Below are positions 22,098 to 45,943 of a stretch of 64,000 nt of DNA, one piece after another (within the stretch, counting starts at the first letter, position 1; every line of letters begins with the position of its first letter). Below the pieces are notes generated by a model that saw only the letters and a program-made list of their open reading frames with translations, made no database searches and was not told the origin of the DNA. The stretch lies in contig CM022675.1 of assembly GCA_012295275.1 (NCBI GenBank), forward strand, positions 12,996,753 to 13,060,752, read 5' to 3'. Position numbers and translations under genes: made by a program. Origin of the DNA: Chrysomallon squamiferum (lineage: Eukaryota; Mollusca; Gastropoda; Neomphalida; Peltospiridae).

Positions 22098-24314
22098 TAC
22101 AACAACAAACACAAAAATAATAATAATAACAACATTACTAAATAAACAAAAAAGGAAATAAGATAAAAGTGATCATGAAGGTTGAGAATACAAAGAACAA
22201 AACAAAATCAAAATAAGAAAGCAAGAAACTATAAAAAAAAAGTTTATTACTTCTACTATTATTCTTGTTACTGCTACTACTACTATCATTCCAGTTACAA
22301 CAAAAAAAACAAAAACAAAACAGCAACAACAACAACAACAACAACAATAATAATCATAATCATAATCTTAATAACAATAATAATAATATGCGTTTTCAGT
22401 GAAATTTAAAATATTTTTCGTTTGACTGATTTGACTTAGGGTAATGGACTTTGTATATTTTAATTTGCACGAGATGTTTTATGTCACATATGTTATATTT
22501 TTCAGACCATCCCTTTATCTTTCTCAGCAGTAAATCCTACCTTGTTTTAAGCGTAGGCTCAAAGGCCATAACATGAAAACATTTGTGTTTTTGGAAAGTA
22601 AAGGCAAATTAATTCACTTTAATTATTCTTCTAACATTCTTTTTGGTACACCAGTGCGATATGCAGTTATATCGAGTAATCTTTCAAAGTAAATTGTTAA
22701 TTTGACTTCTCTAATCTCTTGTAATGACTACTGTGTTTGGATTCACTTTTAATACTTCTGCGATTTCCTTGATCTAAGCGCGGATTCCTATGTTTTCGAG
22801 CCTGCTGGTGAGGATTTTCTTGTTTTCAAAGCCAACTTTAGTGATTGACTGCAATATGACTGCAATATGACTGCAATATGCTACGGAAGATTGTTACAGA
22901 GTCTTAGCAGTTATACTGCACCGAGTTCGTGGAACTGAGTCCCAGATAACATCAGGAAGGCTAAAACAACTTATTAATTAATTAATGACATAAAATAAAA
23001 TACTGTTATTATTTTAAACTTATTAAAACAAAAGAAACCGAAATAAAACCCATAAAAATGTTTTGTGTAATTATAGAAAATCTAAAAAAAAAAAAAAAAA
23101 AAAAAATGATTTACCCCCACCCATAGCAAATTTTTATACATTATCACATATTGAAGTCAGCATTACATACACGTGTGTATCATATTTTAAATATTAGAAA
23201 GGAAAGGAAAACCAGTATTTTATTTCAGTTAGATTAGTAAAAACTGACCATCGATGATACGTCTAGCAAAATAAAAATAAAATTAAAAGGTAACTTGAAC
23301 TAGTGTAGTTAAATTCATAACTCTGTTGAACAGTTTTTATTTAATTTTTTAATGTTAATGACATATCAAATATCATTACGGACGTATTATTCCAATCGGA
23401 AACTGAAGTTACAAAATAACGTTTTGCAGTGATAAAGAGTACTTGCAAATATGGAAGAGAAAGAAACAAAATTATAATAGATCCGTGACAAAAATGATTT
23501 TTTTAGAGGGCAATATTGGGGTGTTTTCTGTGTACATTATTATATTTTATTATTATTTATTTATTATCAAATAGGATTTCAGATCTCAGTGCCTCACCCA
23601 GATGGAGGTAACAAATATATCTTTTGTGCTGTTATATTGTCCAATACGGTTTAATAGATTTATTTTTATCTATATGTGTTTTTATATATATGTGTTTTCA
23701 AAGAAAACCAAAAATTAATGTGCTGTTCAAGAGAGTCATTTAGAAGTCACACAGTCCTTTTTTCTTTTTTTTTCAAAAATAACTGGTCTTCCTAAGACAA
23801 TTAATTTAACTTGTCATCAGAATTTTTTTGCAATCTAGAAAAATGTTTCCACGTGTTAGCTCTTTATGTTTTTATCTGGGTCAACCCTTTCTTTCTGTTG
23901 TCTACTCTTTGTTTGCTACAAAATATCGTGTATTAATTCTTTAATGACACATATTATTTAGTATGTCACAGCTTACTACACGTTTGCTGTGTGTGTTTTA
24001 TGTTCAGTTCTCTGAAAGATGTTGATGTTATTTACATACATAACAAAGTCGAGGAAGTAAAAACAGTAATGTTAGTATCAACTGTTAGACCGAGCGTGTT
24101 TCGACTACATATGTCTTAGAGAACGTTCATCCTTACGTGATCCGTACACATGTGTTCTGTGTCATTTCCGATTTTGACAGTTTCGAAGAAGGTCGATTAA
24201 CTACAGTGAAATATTGGTTCTCTCAACCTTTTTTGCATTCTATTAATGGCAATAATAATAATTACTAATAATAATAATGAAATAATAATGATAATAATAA
24301 CAATAATAGCAATT

Positions 24315-24352
<38 letters not shown>

Positions 24353-25126
24353 TGTCATTATATGGAGAAGAGAAGAAACTAAACCTCAGAAAAAATAAAA
24401 ATAAATAAATAAAAATAAACACCAAAATATATAAAGTATATTACTCTACCACTACAACCGCCATGTCTGTTGATATTACTACAACATCTACTACAGTAAT
24501 AAAAGAATGAAAAAATTAAATATTAAATATTGTTCAGAAATTAATAACATGATCAATTCATACATTTGTAAAGAAACGTGTCCTAAAACGTTTCAAATGT
24601 GACTAAACGCAAATTCATCATTTTTAGAAACAAAGGTCAGAATATACAGATATTATCTATTAACAATATCGAGCCAAATAAGAAATGAATTCGTTTGTTA
24701 AATTAAATTAAAGATAAAATCTGATTACTACCATCTGTTAAACGCACATACGTGGTAACTCTCCAAGTAATTCTTTTTGATCAATTTTTTTTTTTTAAAC
24801 TAAACCTTTTCACCTTGAAAATATCTTCTATAGAAATATCGGGGTTCCCATTTTCTGTTATATATGTCTGTGCATCTGTACATATGTATGCAAGTATGTA
24901 AAGTAATAATAATAATAATAAAAATAACTACAACAACAAAGCAACTACATTACTAAATAAATAAAAAAGGAAATAAGATAAAAGTGATCATGAAGGTTGA
25001 GAATACAAAGAACAAAACAAAATCAAAATAAGAAAGCAAGAAACTATAAAAAAAAAGTTTATTACTACTACTATCATTCCAGTTACAACAACAACATTCA
25101 AGTTACAAAAAAAATAAAAATAAAAA

Positions 25127-25160
<34 letters not shown>

Positions 25161-25475
25161 AATAATAATAATAATAATAATCATAATCATAATCTTAATA
25201 ACAATAATAATAATATGCGTTTTCAGTGAAATTTAAAATATTTTTCGTTTGACGATTTGACTTAGGGTAATGGACTTTGTATATTTTAATTTGCACGAGA
25301 TGACATATGTCACATATGTTATATTTTTCAGACCATCCCTTTATCTTTCTCAGCAGTAAATCCTACCTTGTTTTAAGCGCAGGCTCAAAGGCCATAACAT
25401 GAAAACATTTGTGTTTTTGGAAAGTAAAGACAAATTAATTCACTTTAATTATTCTTCTAACATTCTTTTTGGTAC
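15725..25475 (+). repeat. Tandem array of about 2.85 kb units (three full, one partial)
   Basis: The landmark 'tgtcattatatgg' begins near 15,760, 18,631, 21,515 and 24,352, giving periods of about 2,871, 2,884 and 2,837 bp. Copies are nearly identical apart from microsatellite and homopolymer lengths, so the array is young. Each unit starts and ends in an (AAT)n tract, which probably mediated unequal exchange. Units hold no convincing ORF. Short internal triplets ('gactgcaatat' three times near 17,107) are also copied. The fourth unit stops near 25,475, about 200 bp before the ATG of gene A. A 1.2 kb piece of the unit is at about 61,785-62,960, and a shorter piece lies inverted upstream of pseudogene B (43,410-43,560). 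Confidence 0.9.
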
Positions 25476-25603
25476 ATCATTATTATTGTTAAGAATTCAA
25501 AAGGAAAGATTTTTAAAAAAAATGTCTCTGTTTCAAAAGCTCTGGAGGTAAAACCAAAGACACATGAAACAAAGAATTTATTTACAATGGCCTGTTTAAT
25601 CTC

Positions 25604-25613
25604 TTTAAATATA
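25604..25613 (+). promoter_or_regulatory. Probable TATA-like element of gene A
   Basis: TTTAAATATA lies 60-70 bp before the gene A ATG, within a segment that is conserved at the same place upstream of pseudogene B (near 43,330, minus strand). Conservation between the two 5' ends supports a promoter role. No transcription start is known. Confidence 0.4.
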
Positions 25614-25673
25614 CGAAATCAAACAGTGTTAAAGCACATTTGTTTCAAGCTGCTATTTTCTGTGGTAGAAAAA

Positions 25674-35172
<9,499 letters not shown>

Positions 35173-35764
35173 ACTGGTAAGATCGCCATATTGTTTTTTT
35201 AGACTTCTTCTTTCTGTTATTGGTTTTCTTCTTTTTTATTTTTCTCGATGTTGTTTTCTTTATTATTATAGCTGTTATTTGTTTGTTTTTTGTTTCTTCT
35301 GTTTTTGTTCTGCTTCTTCTTGTTCTCTTTCCACGTTTTTCTTGTTGTTAATACACTCACTGGGTTGTTTCTTATTCAACACTTTTATAACTAATACTGT
35401 ACAACTGATGTAACAAAGATCGTTTTATAGAAGATTTATTTATAAATTTATAAACACATTCAATCGACAGGATTATCAATACAGTCAATGCTATTAATCT
35501 GCTTCTATTTTTATATTTGCATGTCCATAAAAGTATATATAAACAATAATAAAAAAGTAAAATAAATAAATAAATAATAAAAAAAACAAACAAACAAACA
35601 AACAAATAAATAAATAAAATAATTAAATAAAAATAAATAAATAAATAAATGAAACAAATCAAGATGTAAAATAAAATAAGAAAAAAAATAAAATGTGATT
35701 TTTTCACTTTAGAAATGTATTTTCGTAGCAATATGTAATTAATATATTTAATTTCTGTTTTCAG

Positions 35765-35860
35765 ACTTATAGGAAGTAATGACACAGACGCCATTAACCG
35801 TGTAGAACAATCTTTTGATTGTACACAATGTAAAACAAAACTGTGCAATAAAAATTAATA
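35765..35860 (+). other. Gene A 3'UTR exon and poly-A signal
   Basis: After the stop at 35170-35172 the exon runs four bases to a GTAAGA donor. A conserved acceptor near 35,764 starts a terminal UTR exon with AATAAA near 35,848. The tail 'aactgtgcaataaaa' and 'ctatactgcagagg' just beyond are shared with genes C, D and E. Confidence 0.6.
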
Positions 35861-36189
35861 GATTTTGACTATACTGCAGAGGTTTTCTTATTTGTCATTT
35901 GTAACGAGTGTGTGTGTGTATATTTATCTAAATATACGTGTCTGTTTCTGTACTTGAAGTATTTTCAGCGAGCTAAACAAGAATAACTGACAGTTACTCA
36001 CACATTCATACGCAAACAAACACTTATATATTTATATCAGTAAATATATTCATATCTATGTATATGTATGGAAGAAACACCTCGGAGGATCTCTAATAAG
36101 AATTTACAATTGTGACAATTGTAAAGTATTTTAGATGTGGAGAATGTTTATATTATGTTTATTAAAATCAGTAGTGGGGGAAATGAAAG

Positions 36190-36503
36190 ACGTTCATTCA
36201 GTCGATGAGGAATACTGTGTGCAAGTCTTTCAAAGGTCATTTTAGTGAAACTGTTCCACTCCTCTGAGCATTGACATTTGTTATCCTGAGACACTTACTC
36301 TTAGCAAACAGGACGAAAAATGTTTTCAATATGTTGTCCTGGTAGTCCTGCCTACTGATCTTTCCTTGCAGTGTATGGAAGGGCGTTCTGTCAGATGTGG
36401 TGACATCACCCAACGCCATCGATCTACCTCCAAATCTGTCCTGAAATCGCATGATGACGCTGGCGTGCGGTTCCAGTCTGAGACGTCAAGCATGAAAATG
36501 GGG
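36190..36503 (-). mobile_element. Tc1/mariner-like transposase remnant, copy 1
   Basis: On the minus strand it encodes RFQDRFGGRSMALGDV, followed by TPFHTLQGKIS and QDYQDNILKTF, matching the central DDE-domain order of Tc1-type transposases (R-F-x-D-x-x-G-G ... W/L-G ... G-x-x-x-x-x-x-Y-x-x-x-I-L). Near-identical copies are at 45,944-46,330 and 63,118-63,510. It directly abuts the truncated exon 13 of pseudogene B at about 36,503/36,504. No terminal repeats were seen, so it is inactive. Confidence 0.65.
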
Positions 36504-37379
36504 AACACACACCACATGAATATCTACATCTTCGCCTTATTCTCCTTCTGCTGCACATTCGATCCCAGACATTCAAAACCTCATCCCAAATCTCGTAAAG
36601 GCAACCTGAAAGGAAAAGTTTAAAATTTTTATAAGTCATAAGTTTTCATTTACTACGATGATCTGAGAGAGAAAATCCTCTTTCGCCATTCTGGTCTAAT
36701 CGTATCAAACACCAGCAGTTATTTGCTAGTTGCTATTAACGGAAAGCAAAACGTATGGCTTAAGTATAAATCTTCACATACAAAAGCATTTAAAAATGTT
36801 CAAATGTACAGATAACTTTTTCCACATCCAAACTTTTTCGAATTGGCCTGATCCACTAAAGACATACAACGTATCAGTGGAAGAGGGACACCACGTTTTT
36901 TGATGAATGAGTAATTTCACTTGATGATCTACACTGACACAAACATAATACAGAACTTACTGTTTTCAGCATTATTTCGTATTTTCGTGTATTTCATTTT
37001 CAAAATAATTTGAACGAAAACAACGTTCAGTGAGTTAAATTATTGGCATTTTGACAAACTGATTGTCTGCAGCATATATCAGTCTTGTCACGTATCCATT
37101 CAGTTTAATATTTAAACATTTAAAACACACCACTGATCAGCTTTTATTTATTGCCCTTTAACAGACACCTATCTTATTCAGAATGAGTAATTTCACTTGA
37201 TCGTCTAAACTGACAGAAACGTAATACAGAACTGACTGTTTTCACACATTGGTCCGTAGAAGTTTGTTTTGCATTCACACTGACAAGTTTCTGTATTCAA
37301 AGTTCCACCATTCTTACACTGTACATTACAGGCAGCTGTGGAGGAAATGAATTATGAATAAATAGATGGATGGATGGAT

Positions 37380-37414
<35 letters not shown>

Positions 37415-40110
37415 AACACACACCTCTAACTCTGTACCAATTACTCTACAGTGTTAGTACATATATAATATTTCTGAATTTACTTGTTGTAGTTGGTGTT
37501 GTAGTTGTTGGTGTTGTAGTTGTTGGCGTTGTAGTTGTTGGTGTTGTAGTTGTTGGCGTTGTAGTTGTTGGCGTTGTAGGTGATTCACCTGCAATAGAAA
37601 TAAATACATTATCAATCAAACATAGATAAGAAACATTTACATTATTGAGATTTAATTCAAACTGCAGCTAAGTATGTTTCACTCGTCGTCTAAGGATGGT
37701 ATGCAGTCCACATCACTATGAAACGTTCTAGTATTCTCTGAATCAGAGAAAACAGTAACTTACTGCAGTCGTCTCCGGAATAAGGTGCCAAGCAGGCACA
37801 AGCACGTCTAGTTCCAGTTGAGTGTGTGACGTAATGCCTGTAGCCTCCATTCTAACAGTTGAGAGAACAGGTATCTGAAATGTTTTATACACTTCACGAT
37901 CAACATCCATAGAAACGTTTAAGAACGTCGGAAATAAGAAAAACAAAAGACTTATAGATACAGACAGGCAAAGAGACAGATGGGGCTGCACAGAGGCAAA
38001 GATAAACAGGTGATAGGGATACACAGACAGAGAGACAGACAAATAAATATAATGGTAATATCTATGAAACTCTTTTTTTTTTTTTTTTTTAAAAAAACAA
38101 AAAAAAGGCACATATATATGTAAACTATAAGATGTAATAAAACTACTTTATAAAAAAATTATTTTAGAGGAACAATATATATATATATATATATACCAAC
38201 ACATTCCTTATTATTGGAGGCTGCAATCACGAATGCCAAGTTACTTACCTGGACACACCTTACAACTGGTAGGACAGTACTGTATTGCAGAAGAAAAGCC
38301 ATAGTTGCATTTATCCGGACTACAGCCTGAGTCCGAAAGAGTGCCAGGACAGGTCACTTGCAAGTAGAATAATAATATGTAGTTATTATCACTATTGTTT
38401 CAAAAAGATTGAATGTAAAGGAAGAAACATTTTTGTTCACCCGCAATCATCTTTTATTATATGGCGACACAATAATTTTTAGGTACCATACAGCTGCTAG
38501 ATAATAACAAGAGTATAACAATACATTGTCTGCAAGAACATAAAATAGAGATTTTTTTCTTATGTATTTATTTATTTATTTACTTATTTATTTATATATT
38601 TATTTACTTATTTATTTATTTTTCAATTTCTGTCTAAATTTTAACCTCCATGCGTATACACTAAATTATTTTAGTGCCATATTTTGTTATTAGAATTTTT
38701 TTGACCGCTTATACTATCCAAAACAATTACAGTTATACAGAATGCAGTTAGGATATTTGTTCTTATTACAAAAGTTTCGTATTACTTAATAAAAAAGCAA
38801 GGAAACAAAATATATTAAGACCGTTGGAATCACAAAAAAACAAAAAAAATATTTTCATGTTAACAAGAGCATTTTAGAACGCTTGGAAATATAGAGAATC
38901 TATAAGACTGTTAGTATCACCATAAATACATGTTAACATAACACAAAGTCATCACTTACTGGCATTTGTATTTATATAATACAAACTGCGAAATTACTAC
39001 GTATTAAAATGAAACTTGTAATAGGTGAAATCTGTTTTGACATTTTATTCTTATCACTACATACATATATTAAAATTGTTCTACTTACATATTTCGCACT
39101 GGTCCCCTGAAAAAATTTCTCTGCCACCAACTGTTTGACACATACACGAACAGTCCGTAATATTTAACTTTGCATAATTGAAACGACACCATCACAATCT
39201 GAAAGAGAAACGTGGATTGTTTTATTTATTTGTCACCAAAACAGTTTTAAAAGTCAATATTATTTTAGTTTAGTTAATAAAGGATTTATCTGAATTATTG
39301 TGATGCTTCATCTAGATAATTTTCATTTCAAGTTTTATATTTCACTATTCGCGCAATTTCTATGTGAAGTATTATTGTTTTGCTATTCAAACCTTTTTTA
39401 CTTGAAGTATTGTTGTTTCATTACTCAATTTTATCTCAGATAATATAGTCGTTCAGTAGAAAAAGCCATTTTTAATCCAGAGTATAGTGTTTCGATAATT
39501 ATCTACTTTTTATCTGAAGTGTTTCACTGTTCTAGCATATTTTCACCATTTGAGTATATACACTATTTCTATGTAAATAACACACTTTTCATTCCATTTC
39601 AAATTTGATAATACTTCATTCCTTAGGCAACTGCTATCTGAAGTATAGTTTATTTTTTTTATTTATTGTTATTATTATTTTTCTTTCTTTTTTCAGTCAA
39701 TTTACTGCTAAAATAGTTAACTACATTTGATATGAAATATAGTTTCACTTGATATAACTATTTACCACAGGTTTTGGGATAATCCACGCTGTTTCTGCTG
39801 CAGGACTTACATGGCGTACCTATAGACGGGGCACAGTAAGGCAAACTGATTTGTGAAGGCCACAGTCTGAAAAAAAAGTGCTCACAAATAACAAAAGAGT
39901 AAATACAGATATTTGTTTAAACTATATATTAATAATCTAATAACTGTTCCAGTGTCAGTATTAACGCATATATAGATACGCATGCAGATACACACATACA
40001 TTCATATATCAACTTGTAAATAACCTGATGAATGAAACAAAATGACTTATGTACAGAAAAGGCAATGAATTATTGCTGCTATTATTATCATTATTATAAT
40101 TATTATTATA

Positions 40111-40148
<38 letters not shown>

Positions 40149-43100
40149 AACAAAAATATGTGGTGTAAAACGTACTTGTTAGCGTAATTACAAGTAACAA
40201 TGTATCTGTATTTCCCTTCGATTCCATTGTCGCCACAGTCGACCAAAGCACAGCCCACTCTCGAAGATCTGCGCTGAATAATCTACAGAGTGTGAAATAT
40301 ATAAATAAATAAATAATAAAAATATTGGACAGAGCATGAGATAAAGACAAAAACAGATATCTAATTCAAAATATCACACTGTCGTTTAAAACTGCTATAT
40401 AACTAATTCAAAACATAAGACAGTAGTTTAAAGCTGCTACGTTGCTGATTCATAATATCACATTGTACTTTGAAGCTGATACTTAGCTAATTCGAAATAC
40501 AACGGTGTTATTTAAAATGTACATGGCTAATTCAAAATGTCACTTTTTTTTATATCCCACATAAGTAATTCAAAACGTTGTATGAACAATATCTAATAGA
40601 ACATTTTGAATTAATTTAATCATTAGATTTATCTCAAGTCATTAAACAGTGACAATATTTCGGAAACTGTCTGTCCATGTCTAAATCTGGCTGTAACAGA
40701 TCTGCTGACAGAGTTAATTTCTATAAAACTGACCTGCACGTAGCGACCAACTTTCGCGAATTCGTTACCGCTAGCAAATTTGAAGTTCTCCTTTTCACCT
40801 TCCCAGCTTTTGATGGCAGGAATGATATTGTCAAGTGGGTCGCTGGTGACATATATATTCTGACCAATCAATACGTCAGGTAGGCCTGGTTGTTAGAAAA
40901 GTACCTTCATACATCCATATTTATGTTTTCGTGACTTCTTGTTTACATTTCTAAGTATTTTTGTTCATTAATATTTACACCTTTACGTATATTTCTACAT
41001 TCATAGTTATATTTTAGATATTTTAGTATATCCATCTTTATGTATTTCTACATTTGTACATTCATGTTTATATATTTTTTTAAATTTGTACATTTATTTT
41101 ATACTTTTAAACACGTGCGTACATTTATGTTTTACCTTTTGGGCGTGCAGCTGTAATTTCATATTTAAATATTTACGTACCATTTTTTAATTGTCATATC
41201 GGTATGCATCAGTAAGGCTGTAAGTTCATACTTACATGATAGTTTACTTTATCTTAGAGGTTAAAAGTATTTTGTGAAAGAAAATTTACTGAAAGCTGTT
41301 CTGAGTTTTTCCTCATCGTGTTCAAACAGACTCCGAGCAGCGTGTTTTTTAGCAATGAAAGCAAGCTCGTCATCCCAGTACTGAAACAGATTTTTAGAAT
41401 ACTCACTGATCAGTAAGTACCATTACTACATCATTCATCATCAGTTAGTCAATGATCTTAATAACGGATAATGTCACTGTGGTCAAAAAGTTGTCTTGAT
41501 CTGTGTTTGCATTATGAAAATAGTTTTTTTTTTTTTTTTAATAAACTTTTTCCGTAACCGATTTAAAATATTAACATATATTGAATGTTCTTAGTTCTGT
41601 ACATGTTTACATATTTTCATTTTCATAGCATTCCTGTCTCCAAGATTGCAAAGATTTCTGGCTAAATTTTTGGTCAAAGTGCCCATATCTTATCAAAACT
41701 TAAGTAACATCTTCAGTCAAATGTACAAAAGCAGCACCTTAAAAGACATTTTTAGCATTGTAAATTAATGATTTATTTTCTGTCGCTATTAGATAAGATA
41801 TTTAATGACATTTTTCATTGTCGAACAGTTCGGTGTGATTGAAACAACTATTCATCCTGTAGAGTTGCTATTCCTGTCTTAACAAGTCTTAAGCACGTAA
41901 CACTCATAAATACCAGAGCGTTTGGGCTTTTTGACATTTATGAATTCTTCTGATCCTGGGTTTAACAATAATTAGAATATTGTTTAAGATTTACAGGATA
42001 GGACAAAACTACGATACCATAGTCTCCATGTTAGCAGGTGGAGGATCGACTTCGCTTCTCACACGATTGTGTTCAGCAACGACAGCATCTATGTCATCCT
42101 CCTCTAGGGGAATTTCAGTTGAAACAAAGCTGAAAAAATCGTTTGAATTCGATTGATAATATTTTTTAAATGTGTAAATGAAAATTCAGCTAATATTAAA
42201 CAGCAAAGCACTGTTAACGCTATTATTTCATTTCATTTAAGTTTTTAAAAACAAACAGGAAAATGGAAACTTACTGTGTCTCGTTTTCTGATGGAATCTA
42301 AAAAGAAAGAAAACAAATAAATATTCAAATAAGCTATTTGAAGATAATGATGACGATGATAATTATAATACATATGAAATGATGATAATACTTTTACTAT
42401 TTGTAACATGATAAGAATGATACATGTGTTATTTGTAATATGATAAAAGCAAATAATACATATAATATTTCTAATATAAAAATAATAGCTGTCATATTTG
42501 TAGTATGATGATACTTATATATATAATATTTGTGAGATGATGATAATAATAATGTTAATATTTCGCATAACATGATAATGCAAATGATCTTTATAATATT
42601 TGTGATAATTATTTTGACACTTCTTTTAATAATAATTAAAATGTATTAAACATATAAAACTTGTATAATAAAGATACGCATTCTAGATATATGACTTTTA
42701 ATGCATATCTCAAATGAAGAACCTGTATTGTTACTATACCACTCTGTGTATATGATGTAAACGTGTAATTCATTCTACTGCTTTGCTTACAAAATATATT
42801 CTACGTATGTTTAAGTGAGTCTTATCAGTGACAGTACAAACACTTCCAGACATAAGCTAAAACCTTCACATCTGAAAATGTTTTGTCAGTGACCTTGTTC
42901 CTGGCAGCCCAGCTTTATGAAGAATCAAAACAGTTTAAAACATTTTTTCATTAGATGAAAAAAAATAAAAATAAATAAAAGATCAAATTTAATTATTTTA
43001 TTTCCACTCAACCTTTCGATTAAGAACATGCATCTGCTTCATTGTCTGTGATTCTAGCTCCAAAAACGATTACCTATCGAATTTATCTGATCATTTTCTT

Positions 43101-43265
43101 TTTCATAAACAAATACATTAGCCATAAAGATGATGGAATTAGAAAATCTGCGAGGAAAAGCTTTAATAAAAAAAATATAAAAAAAAACAACTTACCTGAA
43201 TCTTCAGCTAAGCAGAATGAAAACTGCAAGAAGAAACACAGAACTACAGTTCTGAAACAACCCAT
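36504..43265 (-). pseudogene. Pseudogene B: inverted decayed copy of gene A
   Basis: Recognisable exons: 43265-43196 (signal peptide, nearly the same as A), 42297-42275, 42129-42018 (5' third of the CAP exon missing), 41380-41290, 40885-40734, 40282-40176, 39866-39766, 39198-39089, 38356-38249, 37874-37764, 37588-37484, 37335-37237 and a truncated 36605-36504. Lesions: the shortened third exon joins out of frame; exon 8 is 110 nt instead of 114, a four-base loss near 39,183 that brings an early stop; exon 10 has an in-frame TAG at 37854-37852; the last two bases and the donor of exon 13 are replaced by the Tc1 remnant; and the final ShKT exon is absent. A conserved CAP Cys is Ser and an EGF Cys is Arg. 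Exons 4-7, 9 and 12 are still open. Tail-to-tail with A. Confidence 0.85.
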
Positions 43266-43399
43266 TGTTTCTACCACAGAAAACAGCAGCTTGAAACAAA
43301 TGTGCTTTAACACTGTTTGGTTTCGTATATTTAAAGGAATTAAACAGGCCATTATTAATCAAATTTTGTTTCATGTTCCTTCGTTTTTAATTAACTTGT

Positions 43400-43965
43400 G
43401 AATTAAATTTGGATTTACTTTCCAAAAACACAAATGTTTTCATGTTATGGCCTTTGAGCCCACGCTTAAAGCAAAATAGGACCTACTGCAGAGAAAGATA
43501 AGGGAATGATTTCAAAACAATAACATATGTTTCAAGAACATCTTGTGCATTAATTAAATAAAATTCATTCTAGAAAAAACAAATCAATTTTACACGTATT
43601 TGTATTCAATCGAAACGAGAAATCTTTTCAATTTCATTATTGTTAGTATTATTATTATTGTTGTTATTGTTGTTGTTGTTGTCATTGTTGTTGCGTTTGT
43701 TGCTGCCATTGTTGTAATAGTAGTAGTAGCAGTAATAAGAATAATAGAAGTTATAAGCTCAGATAATTTTTTGTTTCATGCTGTCTTAGTTTATTTTATT
43801 TTTATTTTATTCTGATTCTTTAATATTATTATTTTATTATTATTATTATTACTATTATTATCATTAGTGGCAGTAGTAGTTGTAGTACTACTAGTAGTAA
43901 TTATTTATTTATTTGATTTGTTTGATTTGTTTGTTTACTGCTTATACATATATATATAATTTGAT

Positions 43966-44024
<59 letters not shown>

Positions 44025-44358
44025 TTGGAATGTTTACATTTTTGGGGCTCTTCCAGTAAAATTCAGTTCCATTCAGGGAATGAGGACTGGCGTATGAAGT
44101 CATGGTAAATATGTTCCTCTCTATGAGTCCAGATATATAAGACGTTTATTGTTGCTATGCGATAAATGTAGTGTTTGACAGGCATAAATACTTTCTTTCA
44201 GCTATAATGTGTATCCATAGTCACACTGCACTTAATATTTCATCTATACATATATACAAAAACACAAACACATGCATATACATAAATCAGATACACACTT
44301 TGAGATATATACTTGAATTCATTCGTATGCATATATTACCCATCATACAGACATTCAA

Positions 44359-44390
<32 letters not shown>
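43400..44390. other. Repeats between pseudogene B and the duplicated block
   Basis: About 43,410-43,560 is an inverted piece of the 2.85 kb unit, equivalent to the 5' flank of gene A. The rest is degenerate ATT/GTT/TAG trinucleotides, including a clean (TAG)n at about 43,967-44,023 and a (CA)n at about 44,363-44,388. No gene seen. Confidence 0.6.
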
Positions 44391-44393
<3 letters not shown>

Positions 44394-44394
44394 A

Positions 44395-44468
44395 CAGATA
44401 CACGCATTCATACATGTACGCATCAATATATTATTTTTGTTGTTGTTTTATTTTTTTGTCTGATTTTA

Positions 44469-44505
<37 letters not shown>

Positions 44506-45840
44506 GGTTAATATTTTTCATTACTCATACATATTATCTTGTTCGACTTTATTCTTTTTTTCAAAGCAGATATATTTGTAAATGTTCTTCACAGTCTGTT
44601 TCATCACACAGTCAAATTGAATTAAACTGAAGATAAAATGCAGCTGTTCTGACTTTATTGATCCGCGAAATGAATTCAGTCACGTATCATGACACGTTTC
44701 TTTACGAAATGATAAATTTATCATATTATTCATTTCTGAACAATGTTGAATATGCTTATTAAAATTTCAACTTTCTCACAATATATTTACTGGTCGTTTG
44801 TTATTTCTGTGTGTATGTATGTGTGTATGGGTTTTTTTTTGGATGGGGTTATTGTTCACTTTTTTCTTTGTTGTTTTGTTTATGCTGTAGTTTGGGAAAT
44901 GTTTGTGAATTTGTATATATATATCTTAATGGAAACGTATATTTATACGTGTATATAATGTCAGTTTTCATTGTAGCTATACGTGTGAATATATATATAC
45001 ACATATTATAAAATAATAATTGTAGAATCACTCTTCGCAATTTTAAAATATATCTTGCGGGGTGAAACTGGTAAATTAGCGCAACATCAAGGTGCTGTTC
45101 TGGGCTAAAACAGTCGGTTATATTTTAAGTCCGAGGTAGCGATTTATAATGATTTCAGTTTCGCTGTCACTAAAACGTAAATATAAATATAACGACTGTT
45201 GTGAAATGCTCTGTAAAAGGACTGATCAGTTAGACTGTGTTACACCATTCAGCAAAAGTAAATTCCCCGGTGACAGCAGATGTTGTTGACCATGTTAATA
45301 TAAAAGCCTGCTGGACGTGTCTTTAATAAGCAGCCTCTGCTTTAACTGAAATGTCAGCCTGTACGTCTTCGTGCTTCATTTCATAGCTCAAAGAGAACTG
45401 CCCGAGTAACGAGGGGAAAACATTTCTCAGGTAACTGGACTCAGGTAACTAATTCTTACTGGTTTTTTTTTTTTTTTAACCCTGATGTGACTGTTATGCT
45501 AAAATATATCGTTTTTAATACGACAGTCTGCCAGTAACGGTACGCAGTCATATCGAGTAACCTTTCAAAGTAAATTGTTAATCTGACTTTTCTAATGCTT
45601 TGTAATGACCACTGTGTTTGGATTCACTATTAATAGGAATACATATTGTTATTAAAATACTATTACAGTAGTGTATTGTCAGCGCCCGCACTGAATCAGA
45701 TTCAGAAGAGTATTTTTGTTTTTAGCCAGATAAATAATAGACATAATACGAAATTCTTTATGTAGATAGATATATATACGGACACACACACACACAAACA
45801 CACAAACATCAAATTTTGGCACATTTCTTCTCCAGGAGAC
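44395..45840 (+). repeat. Direct segmental duplicate of 60,535-61,775
   Basis: The match begins at 'agatacacgcattcatac' and includes an (ATT)n tract, an R2 fragment, the TATA promoter block and a 110 bp piece of the 2.85 kb unit. The right-hand copy lacks about 200 bp equivalent to 44,945-45,175. The copies are otherwise very similar, so the event is recent. Confidence 0.85.
45100..45470 (+). promoter_or_regulatory. TATA promoter and leader, copy 2 of 3
   Basis: TATAAAAG at 45299-45306 with the same downstream leader block as at 13,532. A leader ORF of 11 codons follows. No protein-coding exon was recognised downstream. Confidence 0.4.
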
Positions 45841-45943
45841 TGAAATGAAAGGTACCTGATTTGATTTATTTGAAAAGCATTATCCGGCTACCGGGGTCCG
45901 AGTTACAGGTCAGATGATTAAAAATCATCTTCATGTTCCCAAA

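Noticed and set aside
16394-25236. Repeated ORFs beginning MKTHIIIIVIK or MRIQRTKQNQ in each tandem unit
   Set aside because: They translate AAT/AAC tracts and neighbouring bases of the 2.85 kb unit. They vary with microsatellite length and show no domain.
35372-35848. 158-codon minus-strand ORF
   Set aside because: Lies opposite the gene A 3'UTR and TTTA/AAAT repeats, with a composition of Phe, Ile and Leu from low-complexity DNA.
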